A stretch of DNA of 64,000 nt from DASPSR01 sp035498715 (GCA_035498715.1 DATJZV010000090.1:5237-69236), one strand, 5' to 3'; counted from the stretch's first letter, positions 46,423 to 56,772 are shown. The notes: generated by a model not told the origin, from the sequence alone. A program made the numbers and translations.

Positions 46423-49104
46423 TTACTTAGATACCGAGCCGCCAAAGCCCCTTTCCTTGAGCTTGGCCTGCGCTGCCGCAAGCCGCGCAATCGGCACACG
46501 GAAAGGAGAGCAGCTCACGTAGTTGAGTCCGGTCCTATAACAGAACTCAACGCTTGCCGGGTCGCCACCGTGCTCGCCACAAATGCCGACCTTAAGGTCC
46601 GGCCGAGTGCTACGTCCCTTGGCCACACCCATCTTCACGAGCTGGCCCACTCCCTCCTGATCCATCGTCTGGAAGGGGTCCTTTTCGAGGATATTGTTTT
46701 CGGTGTAGTAACCGATGAACTTGCCCGCATCGTCACGGCTGAAGCCGAAGGTGGTCTGCGTGAGGTCGTTCGTGCCGAAAGAGAAAAACTCCGCCTCTTT
46801 GGCGATCTCATCAGCAATGAGCGCAGCGCGCGGCAACTCGATCATGGTGCCAATCATGTAATCGACCTTCACGCCCTTTTTCTTCATGACCTCTTCGGCT
46901 GTTTTCTTGATGAGGTCTTTCTGGTTCTGCAACTCTTTTTTCAGGCCCACGAGCGGCACCATGATCTCAGGCACGATCTTCTTGCCCTTTTTCGCAAGGT
47001 CGCAGGCGGCTTCAATGATGGCCTTGGTCTGCATGCGCGTGATCTCGGGGTAGACGATGCCAAGACGGCAACCACGGTGGCCAAGCATGGGGTTCAGCTC
47101 ATGAAGATCTTCCACGCGGTTGAGAAGTTTTAGCTTCTTCGTGATTGACGCCTTGGGTGCCTTCTTCGCTTGCATCACCGCGACTTCACACATGAGCTCC
47201 TCACGTTTGGGCAGGAACTCATGGAGCGGGGGGTCCAAAAGACGAACAGTGACGGGGTAGCCTTCCATGGTTTCGAAGAGGCCTTTGAAGTCCGAGCGCT
47301 GCATCGGAAGAAGCTTGGAGAGCGCCTTCTCGCGCGCTTCGGTATTGTCGGCGAGAATCATCTGCTGCACGATCGGCAGCCGGTCTTCGGCGAAAAACAT
47401 ATGCTCGGTGCGGCAGAGACCGATGCCCTCGGCGCCAAACTTGCGAGCCATTTTTGCATCGCGCGGGATGTCGGCATTGGCGCGCACGCCCATGGTGCGC
47501 ACCTCATCGACCCAATTCATGAGCGTGCCGAAATCACCGCTCACTTCCGGGTCCTTTGTTGGAACTTTGCCGAGGATGACGCGGCCTGTACCGCCGTCGA
47601 TCGTGATGTAATCACCCATTTTTACGGTATATTTCCCAACCGTGAACTTCTCTGCCTTGAGGTCAACTTTGATGGATTCGCAGCCAGCCACGCAGGGTTT
47701 GCCCATACCACGCGCCACAACAGCCGCGTGGGACGTCATGCCACCGCGCGCCGTGAGAATTCCTTTTGCAGCATCCATGCCGTGAATATCGTCTGGTGTG
47801 GTCTCCGGTCTGACGAGGATGACCTTTTCTTTCTTCGCGTGCTTCACAGCTTCGTCGGCGGTAAAGACCACTTTCCCCGAGGCCGCGCCCGGCGATGCCG
47901 GAAGGCCCTTAGCGATCACCTCGATCTTCGCCTTGGGATCGATGATGGGATGGAGAAACTGGTCAAGAGAAGCAGGCTCAACGCGAAGGATGGCCTCTTC
48001 CTTGGAGATCAGCCCTTCAGCGACCATATCAACGGCGATCTTGACCGCGGCATGGGCCGTGCGCTTACCCGTACGGGTCTGAAGCATAAAGAGCGTGCCT
48101 TCCTGCACGGTGAACTCGAAATCCTGGACGTCACGATAATGCTTCTCAAGCCTGTTCGTGATGTCGCGAAGCTGGCGGTACACCGGCGGCATCTCTTTCG
48201 CAAGATCGACGATCGGATGAGGTGTCCGAATACCAGCCACTACGTCCTCGCCCTGTGCATTTGTCAGGTACTCGCCGTAAAACTCGTTGGCGCCCGTGGA
48301 AGGGTTCCTCGTAAAACCTACGCCAGTGGCAGAGGTATCGCCCATATTGCCGAACACCATTGCTTGGACGTTCACAGCCGTGCCGAGGTTGCCCGGAATA
48401 TCGTTCAATCTACGGTAGGTAATGGCGCGCGGATTGTTCCAGGAGTTAAAGACCGCATCCCGTGCCATCATGACCTGTTCCCAAGGGTCCTGGGGAAACT
48501 CGCGTTTCTTGATCTGCTTAACCTTGGCCTTGAAGCTGTCAACGAGCCCCTTCAGGTCCGCTGCCGATAGATCGATGTCGAGGTGAACTTTTTTCTTCTT
48601 TTTCGCCTCATGGATGATGTTCTCGAACACTTCCTTCTCGATGCCCATCACAACATTGCCGAACATTTGGATGAACCGGCGGTAAGCGTCCCAGGCAAAG
48701 CGCTCATTGCCGGACAGGCGGATGAGGCCCTGGATCGTCTGGTCGTTCAGACCAAGGTTCAGAACCGTGTCCATCATGCCGGGCATCGAGAACTTCGATC
48801 CTGATCGAACAGACACGAGGAGAGGCTTGTTCACATCGCCGAAATGGTAGCTGCCGACCGCAGCCTCGACCCTTTTCATGTAATCACGCATTTCGTCGTC
48901 GAGACCGTCAGGGACACGCTTGCCGAGTTCATAGAACAGATTGCAGACCTCGGTTGTGATGGTGAACCCCGGCGGGACCGGTACGCCGGCGTTCGTCATC
49001 TCGGCAAGGCCAGCGCCCTTGCCGCCGAGCAGGTCTTTCATCGTTCCTGTCCCGTCGGCCTTTCCGCTGCCAAAAAAGTAAATATATTTTTTCCCCGTCG
49101 CCAT
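46423..49104 (-). CDS. ppdK: Pyruvate, phosphate dikinase
   Basis: Interconverts pyruvate, ATP and phosphate with PEP, AMP and pyrophosphate. The 893-residue protein has all three domains: ATP-grasp (about 1-340; GGKGAGLAEMTNAGVPVPPG), phosphohistidine domain (RGGMTSHAAVVARGMGKPCV, catalytic His about 455) and PEP-binding TIM barrel (ICGEHGGDPASVEFCYRTGL, catalytic Cys about 830). It is the canonical PPDK, in contrast to the unusual paralogue at 16.8-19.4 kb. ATG has GGGAGG upstream. It may run gluconeogenically from acetyl-CoA-derived pyruvate or in PPi-linked glycolysis; direction cannot be told. Confidence 0.97.
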   Translation of the reverse strand: MATGKKYIYFFGSGKADGTGTMKDLLGGKGAGLAEMTNAGVPVPPGFTITTEVCNLFYELGKRVPDGLDDEMRDYMKRVEAAVGSYHFGDVNKPLLVSVRSGSKFSMPGMMDTVLNLGLNDQTIQGLIRLSGNERFAWDAYRRFIQMFGNVVMGIEKEVFENIIHEAKKKKKVHLDIDLSAADLKGLVDSFKAKVKQIKKREFPQDPWEQVMMARDAVFNSWNNPRAITYRRLNDIPGNLGTAVNVQAMVFGNMGDTSATGVGFTRNPSTGANEFYGEYLTNAQGEDVVAGIRTPHPIVDLAKEMPPVYRQLRDITNRLEKHYRDVQDFEFTVQEGTLFMLQTRTGKRTAHAAVKIAVDMVAEGLISKEEAILRVEPASLDQFLHPIIDPKAKIEVIAKGLPASPGAASGKVVFTADEAVKHAKKEKVILVRPETTPDDIHGMDAAKGILTARGGMTSHAAVVARGMGKPCVAGCESIKVDLKAEKFTVGKYTVKMGDYITIDGGTGRVILGKVPTKDPEVSGDFGTLMNWVDEVRTMGVRANADIPRDAKMARKFGAEGIGLCRTEHMFFAEDRLPIVQQMILADNTEAREKALSKLLPMQRSDFKGLFETMEGYPVTVRLLDPPLHEFLPKREELMCEVAVMQAKKAPKASITKKLKLLNRVEDLHELNPMLGHRGCRLGIVYPEITRMQTKAIIEAACDLAKKGKKIVPEIMVPLVGLKKELQNQKDLIKKTAEEVMKKKGVKVDYMIGTMIELPRAALIADEIAKEAEFFSFGTNDLTQTTFGFSRDDAGKFIGYYTENNILEKDPFQTMDQEGVGQLVKMGVAKGRSTRPDLKVGICGEHGGDPASVEFCYRTGLNYVSCSPFRVPIARLAAAQAKLKERGFGGSVSK

Positions 49105-49232
49105 GTGACTATCCTCCCTGGAAAAGTTTTAGGACTTAATTTTAGCTTATATATGTGCAGGCATCAGATTTGAGGCGAGCTATATTGATCCTTCTCCTTC
49201 GATACATCTGATCTCTGTCTTCTAAACTTTTA

Positions 49233-51317
49233 TTACTTTGCCTCTTCTGTGCTCAACACCAGTCGCGAGAAATCCGCGATTCCGGAAAAGAGCCCGGTGA
49301 TGCCCGCGAGAAGCGCCAAACGGTTATTTTTCACTTCGGTGTCCTTGTCCATGACCATGACCGTATCGAAAAAAGCGTCAACGTTCTTCCTGAGAGAAGC
49401 GATGTCTGTAAGTGCGCCCCGGAAATCGAGCTTTGCAACCTTTTCCATCACCCGGTCCTTGATCTCCATATACGCGGTACAGAGATTCTGCTCAGCATCC
49501 TGTTTCAGGAGGCTCATGTTCACTGTGCCCGCGAAATCTTTCGGAAGTATATTGCCTGCCCGCTTGAGGGCTGTTACCAACGGCTGATAATCTTCCGATG
49601 TCCGCAAGGCATCGAGCGCCCGCACCTTTTCCCTTCCAATGAGCGGATCGTCGAACCCGACGGACAGGGCGGCATCCACGACATCGGAGCGGAACCCATC
49701 GGACGCAAGCATGCCAGCCAATCGCTGGCGGAAAAAGTCGAGCGTTTCGGATCCGACCTTCATCGTGTCCTTGTCTTTGAGCCTGTACTGCCTACATGCC
49801 TCGGAAATCAAGTCCACGAGCGATAACCGAAGACCCCGTTCGATCAGCATGTTCAGGATGGCCACGGACTGCCGACGCAGACCATAGGGGTCCTCGGAAC
49901 CGCTCGGAATGAGCCCCACAGAGAAACAACCCGTGATGCTGTCGATCCTGTCCGCGATCCCGACGCAAACGCCTTCGGCTGATGCGGGAAGCTTGTCTCC
50001 GGCAAAGCGCGGCAGGTAGTGCTCAAGAATGGCGTCCGCGACACGTTGGTCCTCGCCCGAGATAAGCGCGTACTGCCTGCCCATCACGCCCTGGAGCTTG
50101 GGAAACTCGCCTACCACGCCGGTAAGCAGGTCTGCCTTGCACAGATAGGCTGCCCTCGCGGACGCGTTTTTGTCCGCCTTTATGATCCCGGCAAGGTAGA
50201 TCGCCAGCGCCTTCACCCGCTCGGTCTTATCGTAAATCGTGCCGAGCTTTTCCTGGTAGGTGACCTTCTTGAGCCCCTCGACCCGGTCGGCAAGCGGCTG
50301 TTTTACGTCGTGATCGAAAAAATAGGCAGCATCCGAGAGCCTCGCCGAAAGGACCCTTTCGTTGCCAGCACGCACCACTTCCATATCCTCGGCGCGTGTG
50401 TTGCTGATCGTGATGAAACAGGGAAGGAGATTCCCGTCGGAAGCCACCACACTGAAATAGCGCTGGTGTTCGCGCATTGCCGTGATCAGGATCTCTTTCG
50501 GCACTCTGAGGTAATCCTTGCTGAACGAGCCCATGACAGCCACGGGGTATTCCACGAGGTTCGCAACCTCTTCCACGAGCCCGGGGTCATCGAGCACTGT
50601 ACCGCCCTTCGCCTGCGCCAGTTCCCGAGTCTGCTGGACGATCCGCTGCTTCCGGACCTCGGGATCGATCACGACAGCGTTCGGTTCCGTCTGCAGGCTA
50701 TAGGACTTGAAGTCCTTAACCATGAATGCCCCAGGGCTCATGAACCTGTGGCCGCGCGAAAGGTTGCCGCTCTTGATGCCGTTCAATTCAAAATTTACCA
50801 CAGAACCACCCCAGAGGGCAAGTATCCAGTGAATTGGCCGGGCAAAGCGGATGTCCTTGTCCATCCAACGCATGGTCTTCTGGAACGGGATGGAAAGGAT
50901 GAACTCCGGCAGTACCTGCTCGAGCCAGACTGCGGTATCGCCGCCTTTTTCATCAATACGGGCGACAACATACTCGCCCTTGTCTGTTGTCTTGAACGCA
51001 AGCGCATTTACGGGAATACCGTTCTTCTCGGCAAAGACCATCGCTGCCTTCGTGGGCTTGCCGTCAGCGTCGAAGGCAACCTTCTTCGGCGGGCCGACGA
51101 CCTCTTTTGAAATGTCTTGCTGCCGCTCGGCGAGCCGCGGCGCTAAGAGCACGAGCCGTCGAGGCGTACCATAAGTCTGGATCGTGCCGTTCTCGAGCGC
51201 AACGCGGCCCGAGGCCAGGAGCTCGGTGAAAAGGTCCTTCATCTTTCCCAGTGCCGGATTAATGAACCGGGACGGGATTTCTTCGGTCCCAATCTCTAAT
51301 AAGAATTCTTTGGACAA
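49233..51317 (-). CDS. glyS: Glycine-tRNA ligase beta subunit
   Basis: Tetrameric (alpha2beta2) bacterial-type glycyl-tRNA synthetase beta chain of 694 residues. Characteristic blocks include EFLLEIGTEEIPSRFINPAL at the N-terminus, TYGTPRRLVLLAPRLA, FQKTMRWMDKDIRFARPIHW, RGHRFMSPGAFMV and LEHYLPRFAGDKLPASAEG in the HD-like domain, with an anticodon-binding region at the C-terminus. The start is TTG at 51317, seven bases from GGAGAG. It lies 130 bases after glyQ, separated by a foldback repeat. Confidence 0.96.
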   Translation of the reverse strand: MSKEFLLEIGTEEIPSRFINPALGKMKDLFTELLASGRVALENGTIQTYGTPRRLVLLAPRLAERQQDISKEVVGPPKKVAFDADGKPTKAAMVFAEKNGIPVNALAFKTTDKGEYVVARIDEKGGDTAVWLEQVLPEFILSIPFQKTMRWMDKDIRFARPIHWILALWGGSVVNFELNGIKSGNLSRGHRFMSPGAFMVKDFKSYSLQTEPNAVVIDPEVRKQRIVQQTRELAQAKGGTVLDDPGLVEEVANLVEYPVAVMGSFSKDYLRVPKEILITAMREHQRYFSVVASDGNLLPCFITISNTRAEDMEVVRAGNERVLSARLSDAAYFFDHDVKQPLADRVEGLKKVTYQEKLGTIYDKTERVKALAIYLAGIIKADKNASARAAYLCKADLLTGVVGEFPKLQGVMGRQYALISGEDQRVADAILEHYLPRFAGDKLPASAEGVCVGIADRIDSITGCFSVGLIPSGSEDPYGLRRQSVAILNMLIERGLRLSLVDLISEACRQYRLKDKDTMKVGSETLDFFRQRLAGMLASDGFRSDVVDAALSVGFDDPLIGREKVRALDALRTSEDYQPLVTALKRAGNILPKDFAGTVNMSLLKQDAEQNLCTAYMEIKDRVMEKVAKLDFRGALTDIASLRKNVDAFFDTVMVMDKDTEVKNNRLALLAGITGLFSGIADFSRLVLSTEEAK

Positions 51318-51339
51318 TCAATCTCTCCTGACATCAAAT

Positions 51340-51421
51340 GTAATTGAAAAATGAAAATTGGGAATTTTATCATGAGATTCCATTTCCCCACACCCATTTC
51401 CATTTCCATTTTTCAATTTAC
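51340..51421. repeat. 82-base intergenic foldback between glyQ and glyS
   Basis: GTAATTGAAAAATGAAAATTGG (from 51340) pairs with CCATTTCCATTTTTCAATTTAC (51400-51421) except for one indel and one or two mismatches; a CCATTT triplet repeat is embedded. It resembles the foldback at 39081-39160 in length and A/T-rich ends. Confidence 0.5.
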
Positions 51422-51450
51422 AGCTTCCACTTCGGGGCCAAGCTGCGCCA

Positions 51451-52320
51451 TCACTTTTTCAGCATCGGAAACCCCTTCGCTTCCCGCTCGGCCAGGTATG
51501 CGTGGGCGCAGGCGCGGGCAAGTTTCCTTACTCGGGCGATATAGCCCGTGCGCTCGGTCACGCTGATCGCACCAGCCGCATCGAGCAGGTTGAACGAGTG
51601 GGAACACTTGAGGCAGTAGTCATAGGCGGGTAGTACGACACCAGCCTTAATGAGCTTTTCGCACTCCCGTTCGTAGGACTCGAAATGTCGGAAGAGCATC
51701 TCCCGGTCCGAAAGTTCAAAATTATATTTCGAGAATTGAATTTCAGTGTCGTGGTGGATATCGCCGTACTTCACGCCTTTGGTCCACTCAAGATCAAAGA
51801 CATTGTTCACGCCCTGAAGGTACATGGCGAGCCGCTCAATGCCGTAAGTGAGTTCGGCAGAAATTGGTTTGAGGTCGATGCCACCCACCTGCTGAAAGTA
51901 GGTGAATTGGGTGACCTCCATGCCGTTGAGCCAGACCTCCCATCCGAGCCCCCATGCGCCAAGCGTCGGTGACTCCCAGTCATCCTCGACAAAACGGATA
52001 TCGTGCTTCAGGGGATTGATTCCCAGCTTAACAAGACTTTCAAGATATACGTCCTGGACATTTTCCGGATGAGGTTTCAGGACCACCTGGAATTGATAGT
52101 AGTGCTGCATGCGGTTGGGGTTCTCTCCGTAGCGGCCGTCCGTTGGCCTGCGTGAAGGCTGAACATAGGCTGTCTTCCACGGTTCAGGGCCGAGGACGCG
52201 GAGGAACGTAGCCGGATGAAAAGTCCCCGCCCCTACCTCAGTGTCATAGGGCTGGTGAATGACGCAGCCCTTCGAGGCCCAGAACTGTTGTAAGGTAAGT
52301 ATAAGTTCCTGAAATGTCAA
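51451..52320 (-). CDS. glyQ: Glycine-tRNA ligase alpha subunit
   Basis: Catalytic alpha chain of the heterotetrameric glycyl-tRNA synthetase, 289 residues. Signature blocks: TFQELILTLQQFWASKGCVI, HPATFLRVLGPEPWKTAYVQ, PSRRPTDGRYGENPNRMQHY and GLGWEVWLNGMEVTQFTYFQ, then GIERLAMYLQG. The start is TTG at 52320 with GGGG upstream. It precedes glyS in the usual order. Upstream of it lies a 200-base region and a convergent lipoprotein gene on the same strand. Confidence 0.97.
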   Translation of the reverse strand: MTFQELILTLQQFWASKGCVIHQPYDTEVGAGTFHPATFLRVLGPEPWKTAYVQPSRRPTDGRYGENPNRMQHYYQFQVVLKPHPENVQDVYLESLVKLGINPLKHDIRFVEDDWESPTLGAWGLGWEVWLNGMEVTQFTYFQQVGGIDLKPISAELTYGIERLAMYLQGVNNVFDLEWTKGVKYGDIHHDTEIQFSKYNFELSDREMLFRHFESYERECEKLIKAGVVLPAYDYCLKCSHSFNLLDAAGAISVTERTGYIARVRKLARACAHAYLAEREAKGFPMLKK

Positions 52321-52527
52321 TGATTACCCCTGCCCGGAAAAATCGAAAAGAAGGATGGAAAAACAGACTGTTATTATACAAAAAACCCTTATCTTGTCAA
52401 GAAAATATCCGGCAGATTTTAACCCAAAAAAGAAAAATTCTCCCTGTATTTGTATGCATATGATTGGAAATGTACAACCGGGAGGTGCCGTCGAAAGAGC
52501 GGTTAATCGTTCCGGATGGTTTGTCGA

Positions 52528-53982
52528 CTAAAAAGTTACTGTCAGTATAGCGGTATTAGAGGTTATGCCTGAGAGGGCCGCCGTAATAATGGTCGAAGCA
52601 GGAAGCGGAGCAATAAGAGAAACCGTAGCCAGCCCCTGAAAACCCAATGCGTTGCTGATGGTTGCAACATTGGCATCCGAAGAATTCCAGGCTACTGATG
52701 TTGTCACGTCTTGCTTGCTCCCGTCTGTAAACGTTCCAGTGGCCGTAAACTGTTTAGTTGTCGTGGAAGCGATGCTAATATCGGCTGAAGCCGGTGACAC
52801 CGTGATTAATACCAACTTAGCCGGCGTTACCGTCAGCGTGGCTGCGTTAGAGGCAATGCCGGAAAAGCTTGCTGTGATTGTGGTTGTACCTTCGGAAAAG
52901 GACGTAGCAAGCCCCTTCGTCCCTGATGTATTGCTGATCGTGGCAATTCCGGTAACCGAAGAGTTCCATATTACTGATGTAGTGATATCCAGAGTCGTGT
53001 TGTCCGAAAAAGTCCCTATGGCAGTGAACAGCTGGGTCTGCCCGAGGGCAATGCTCTGGTTCGCCGGCGTCACGGTAATCGATTGTAAAACAGGCTGAGT
53101 TACCGTGATCGTGGCTGTCGATGAGGTGACCAAGTCAAACGTCGCTGAAATGTCCGTGGAGCCGACGTTGACAGCAGTGGCGAGCCCTTTATTGCTGATG
53201 GCAGCAACGGTTGTACTCGATGAACTCCATAATGCCGTTGTCGTCAAGTCCTGCGTGTTGGCGCAGCCACCTGACAACGTTCCGGTGGCCGTGAACTGTT
53301 GTGTTATCCCCTTGGGGATACTAGTGCTCGCTGGCGCTACCGCAATAGACGACACGTGGGACGAGGTGAGCGTGGCGGTACCGGTGACGCCGTCATAGAT
53401 CGCTTCAATAGTGGCTGTTCCGATGGTCGCACCGGCAGTAGCTAGGCCTTTTGAACCCAATGCATCATTGACGTCGGCTATCCCCATATCCGATGAAGTC
53501 CATGTCGCGAATGACGTCAAGTTCTGTACCGTGCTGTCCACAAGAGTCCCCGTTGCTGCAAACTGCTGAGTCGTCCCCGGAGCGATGCATGGCGGGCTTG
53601 TTGGTGTAACCATGATCAAATTAACATGAGATGTGGAAAGTGTTGTCGTTCCCGTTATACCATCGGAAATAGCACTAATAACGGTGGAACCGGTGGTCGT
53701 GGCCGCCGTAGCCAGCCCCGTATTACTGATGGTGGCAATTCCCGAATCCGATGAATCCCAGGTTACCGATGCTGTCACGTTTCGCTTGCTGTTATCCGAG
53801 AACGTTCCCGTGGCTGTGAACTGCACAGTTGTCCCGGGGGCAATGCTCGAGTTGACCGGCGCTACCGAGAGAGATACCAGCGCAGCCGGGGTGGGAGGCT
53901 CCACGGTTTTTGTGCTGCAACTTGCGATCAGGAGCAGTGCAACACATACTACAACGATCCATGGCCGAGGTCCGTTTTGCAT
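52528..53982 (-). CDS. Lipoprotein of five tandem bacterial Ig-like (Big_2) repeats
   Basis: A 484-residue exported protein. The signal peptide ends in the lipobox LIASC (cysteine at residue 22), so it should be a lipoprotein. Five repeats of 85-92 residues follow (about 36-119, 120-210, 211-297, 298-389, 390-484). Each shows a pattern such as SIAPGTTVQFTATGTFSD, (V/D)TWDSSDSGIATI and NTGLATA, the Big_2/invasin fold. There is no catalytic or anchoring domain beyond them. Composition is Ser/Thr/Ala-rich. An adhesive or surface-spacer role is inferred. Confidence 0.9.
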   Translation of the reverse strand: MQNGPRPWIVVVCVALLLIASCSTKTVEPPTPAALVSLSVAPVNSSIAPGTTVQFTATGTFSDNSKRNVTASVTWDSSDSGIATISNTGLATAATTTGSTVISAISDGITGTTTLSTSHVNLIMVTPTSPPCIAPGTTQQFAATGTLVDSTVQNLTSFATWTSSDMGIADVNDALGSKGLATAGATIGTATIEAIYDGVTGTATLTSSHVSSIAVAPASTSIPKGITQQFTATGTLSGGCANTQDLTTTALWSSSSTTVAAISNKGLATAVNVGSTDISATFDLVTSSTATITVTQPVLQSITVTPANQSIALGQTQLFTAIGTFSDNTTLDITTSVIWNSSVTGIATISNTSGTKGLATSFSEGTTTITASFSGIASNAATLTVTPAKLVLITVSPASADISIASTTTKQFTATGTFTDGSKQDVTTSVAWNSSDANVATISNALGFQGLATVSLIAPLPASTIITAALSGITSNTAILTVTF

Positions 53983-54080
53983 GTCATCAGTCCTTTAATA
54001 ATAAATAAATCATAAAACGAACTGCATTCCCCTGGCGAATTCTATTGTAGCACGATTTTATGCAAAGGAAGAGGACAAAG

Positions 54081-56285
54081 TCACACCTGCCACATCATCG
54101 CCTCAAAATCGTCTGTCGGGACCTTGAACTGAATATACCCGCGGAACGGCCATTTCTCGATCTCGGAACCTGACCGCTCCACGGTCACAAATACCTGTAT
54201 ATCGTCGTTCGGCTTTACGCCGAGCAGGTCAAAGGGCATTGCAAGCTCAATGATATCGTTCACGGCCACGGTATGAATCACGGCGGCCTGCGTTCTTGAA
54301 CTGCGTTCCCCGCGGAAAAGCACCGCGCTCACGCGCCGTTCCTGCGGCACGACCCGTATTTCTACGTCCATTCCTCTGGGGCTCAAAAAATTGATGAAGA
54401 AGGCGAGGTCTGACACTTTTTCGTCCTTGAGGCTTTGGCTCGGATCGAGCCTGATGAACATATTCTTGAGGTCGAAGCCGTAATAGATGTGTGCGATGAT
54501 CGATGCGCCCCGGTGCATGGCCCCGCCGCCCTGGCTCACATCATAGAACCCTGCGGGCAACCATTCGAAATAATTCGTCACCTGCCCGTCGATCGTAGGG
54601 GTGATGAACGCGGTTAACTCCACCGTCGGCAGCGCCTGACGGTCCTCGCGCAGGATGGGGATCTGGAGTTCGTCCGGCACGTCCTGGCCGATGATGCGGT
54701 AGACGTTCATCAGGTGCGTCCTGAACAGCAGGTCGAACTCCTCGTCGTTCTCCGAAAAATGGTCGTCCCCATACCACCAGCACCAGTCACTTCCCTCAGC
54801 GATATAGATCTCATTCCACGCCTTAGTGACCTTTTCCTGATCGCCGTCCCGCGATGCGTAGTCCATAAGCGCGTCGCGCGTCTGCGAGAGCAGGTCCCAT
54901 GCCCGATTGTCCTCTTCGTGGCCGATCCAGATCCGAAAATTCGAGTTTATCCATGAGCCCGCATGGAGACGTTCGATCCTTGCCCGCGCCGGATGCTCCT
55001 TGAGATACTCTCCGACGGTAACACATCGGAGTCCTGGCTCCCCGCTGAGTCTTTCGTAGAGATACAGGAAAAAATCCCTGCCGTCATTCTGGTAGTACTC
55101 CCAAGCGTTCTCTCCGTCGAGAATGATCGAGACCAGGTTGGGCCCGTCGTTAAGGCTCTTCCGCACGCGGTGGAACCGGTCAATGAGGTCGTGAACTGCG
55201 TTTTTGTAATCCCATTTGGAGTAGACGAACCCAATGAGGTCCGATAGTGTGTGGTCGCGGAACACGACAGACACACGATTGTCTCCCCGGCCCGCCAAGT
55301 ACGGCTTATAAAGGACCTCGGGGTTTTTCATCACCCCGGCGAAGTCCCGTTCGATGTGAATGCCGAGTGAGCGGGCGAGGACTCCCTCGTCCGTACCGAT
55401 CCATTTAATGCCCGCATCGGTAAGAAGCGGAAGGATATCTTCGGCCACCGACCCTTCCGCGGGCCACATACCTGCGGGACGGGAACCGAAAAGCTTCTCA
55501 TGGTACTGAAGCGCCCGATCGATCTGGGCCCTCGCGTCCTCGGGATGAGCGAAGCGGCTGCCGGGGAGGTGGATGTCCGGCGAGGCCTCCTTTGCGAGGT
55601 CTGTATCGTACAGAAGCGGGAGGATGGGATGATAGAACGGCGTAGTAGTGAGTTCTATCCTTCCCGTCTCCGATAACTGCCGGTACTCCGGTATGATGAG
55701 GGCCATGACATCGCGCTGCTTCTGGACCAGAATCAACTTCTCGTTTTCGGTGAATCCCGAGCCCTTCTGGATGAGCCCCTTGAGGAATGGGTCGGTCTGC
55801 TTGAAGATAGGGTCAAACCAGGTGAGGTTGAACCAGACTTGAAGATCGAGATAGTCCTGAGACGAGAAATACCGCGTAGCGTTCTGAAGATCGCTGGGTG
55901 ACACGCTGGTGCCCCGCCGATCAAGCAGCCTCCAGTATCCAGGGTAAGGCTTAATCATGGTGTCCCAGTTGGCCAAGAAGGAATTTCGCAGCAAGAATAT
56001 CTTATCGTCGTAGGTGAGGTCAGCTGCACGTTTGAGCGTGAGATCGAGAAACTTGTCCGTCGCGTTGTTCTCTACATAATCCTGTATTTGCTTTAATAGG
56101 GACGGAACAAGATTGAAGGTCTGGTGGATATCGGGGAAATCGGTCAGGAGCGCGGGCATGTCGTAGTAGTCCTTGATCCCGTGCATGCGCACCCAGGGGA
56201 GGATATAAGAGCCGGTGATATCATCCTTATAGTACGGCTGATGCATGTGCCAGACAAAAGCTATGAAGAGGGGATGGTCCGACAT
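54081..56285 (-). CDS. GH57-family glycoside hydrolase
   Basis: A 734-residue cytoplasmic GH57 (alpha-amylase or glucanotransferase-like) enzyme. Conserved regions: FVWHMHQPYYKDD at residue 9 (region 1), GMWPAEGSVAEDILPLL with the catalytic glutamate (region 3), and IILDGENAWEYY with the catalytic aspartate (region 4). A C-terminal beta-rich DUF1926-like region ends the protein. It would act on alpha-1,4 glucans; branching versus amylase activity cannot be decided. The gene is alone, with a weak ribosome binding site. Confidence 0.93.
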   Translation of the reverse strand: MSDHPLFIAFVWHMHQPYYKDDITGSYILPWVRMHGIKDYYDMPALLTDFPDIHQTFNLVPSLLKQIQDYVENNATDKFLDLTLKRAADLTYDDKIFLLRNSFLANWDTMIKPYPGYWRLLDRRGTSVSPSDLQNATRYFSSQDYLDLQVWFNLTWFDPIFKQTDPFLKGLIQKGSGFTENEKLILVQKQRDVMALIIPEYRQLSETGRIELTTTPFYHPILPLLYDTDLAKEASPDIHLPGSRFAHPEDARAQIDRALQYHEKLFGSRPAGMWPAEGSVAEDILPLLTDAGIKWIGTDEGVLARSLGIHIERDFAGVMKNPEVLYKPYLAGRGDNRVSVVFRDHTLSDLIGFVYSKWDYKNAVHDLIDRFHRVRKSLNDGPNLVSIILDGENAWEYYQNDGRDFFLYLYERLSGEPGLRCVTVGEYLKEHPARARIERLHAGSWINSNFRIWIGHEEDNRAWDLLSQTRDALMDYASRDGDQEKVTKAWNEIYIAEGSDWCWWYGDDHFSENDEEFDLLFRTHLMNVYRIIGQDVPDELQIPILREDRQALPTVELTAFITPTIDGQVTNYFEWLPAGFYDVSQGGGAMHRGASIIAHIYYGFDLKNMFIRLDPSQSLKDEKVSDLAFFINFLSPRGMDVEIRVVPQERRVSAVLFRGERSSRTQAAVIHTVAVNDIIELAMPFDLLGVKPNDDIQVFVTVERSGSEIEKWPFRGYIQFKVPTDDFEAMMWQV

Positions 56286-56445
56286 GGGATTTAGGACAAT
56301 CGTGAAATCCGAAGTACTGCCATCGAATTACACAAGAACCGTCAAGACACAAAGAAAGCCTCGCGTATGCTCTCTATTCGATGTTTTGCTTAGATTCCCT
56401 TGACATTGTCTCGTATCGAGGATTTCGAAATAGGATCCGCTTCTC

Positions 56446-56772
56446 TCAGGGCTCACTATAATAGTACACTATCTCCCCCTGCCGTGCAAGCCCCAGTTTA
56501 TCCCGTGCGATCCTCTCTATGCAGGCAGGGTCGGTCCTCAGTGCGCGGACATCCCGCACAAGTCTGGCGTTATCCTGCTTGAGCGTTGATATCTCTTCGG
56601 TAAGGGTGTTATACTGAGCCTTCATCCGGTAATACTTCACCAGCCCCATCTCACCCAGGATGGATGATGCAAGAAGATAGAGGGCCAAAAGGACGCTCGC
56701 GGCGATAAGCATCCTTTTCTTGCGCACCGTCCAAACACTGCGGTCAGCCTTCATATAGTTTCTTTTACGCAT
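56446..56772 (-). CDS. ftsB: FtsB/DivIC-type septum formation initiator
   Basis: A 108-residue bitopic protein: basic cytoplasmic start, one helix (MLIAASVLLALYLLASSILG, about 21-41), a coiled coil (about 47-80; YNTLTEEISTLKQDNARL) and the family tail DPACIERIARDKLGLARQGE followed by YYYSE. Matches FtsB/DivIC, which link FtsL and FtsQ at the division site. Encoded here without eno or ispD; the small lysine-rich genes lie upstream on the same strand. Confidence 0.9.
   Translation of the reverse strand: MRKRNYMKADRSVWTVRKKRMLIAASVLLALYLLASSILGEMGLVKYYRMKAQYNTLTEEISTLKQDNARLVRDVRALRTDPACIERIARDKLGLARQGEIVYYYSEP

Noticed and set aside
52528..53982. Tandem repeats considered as a CRISPR-like or satellite array
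   Set aside because: The 85-92-codon periodicity is in frame and encodes Ig-like domains; there are no short direct repeats with unique spacers.
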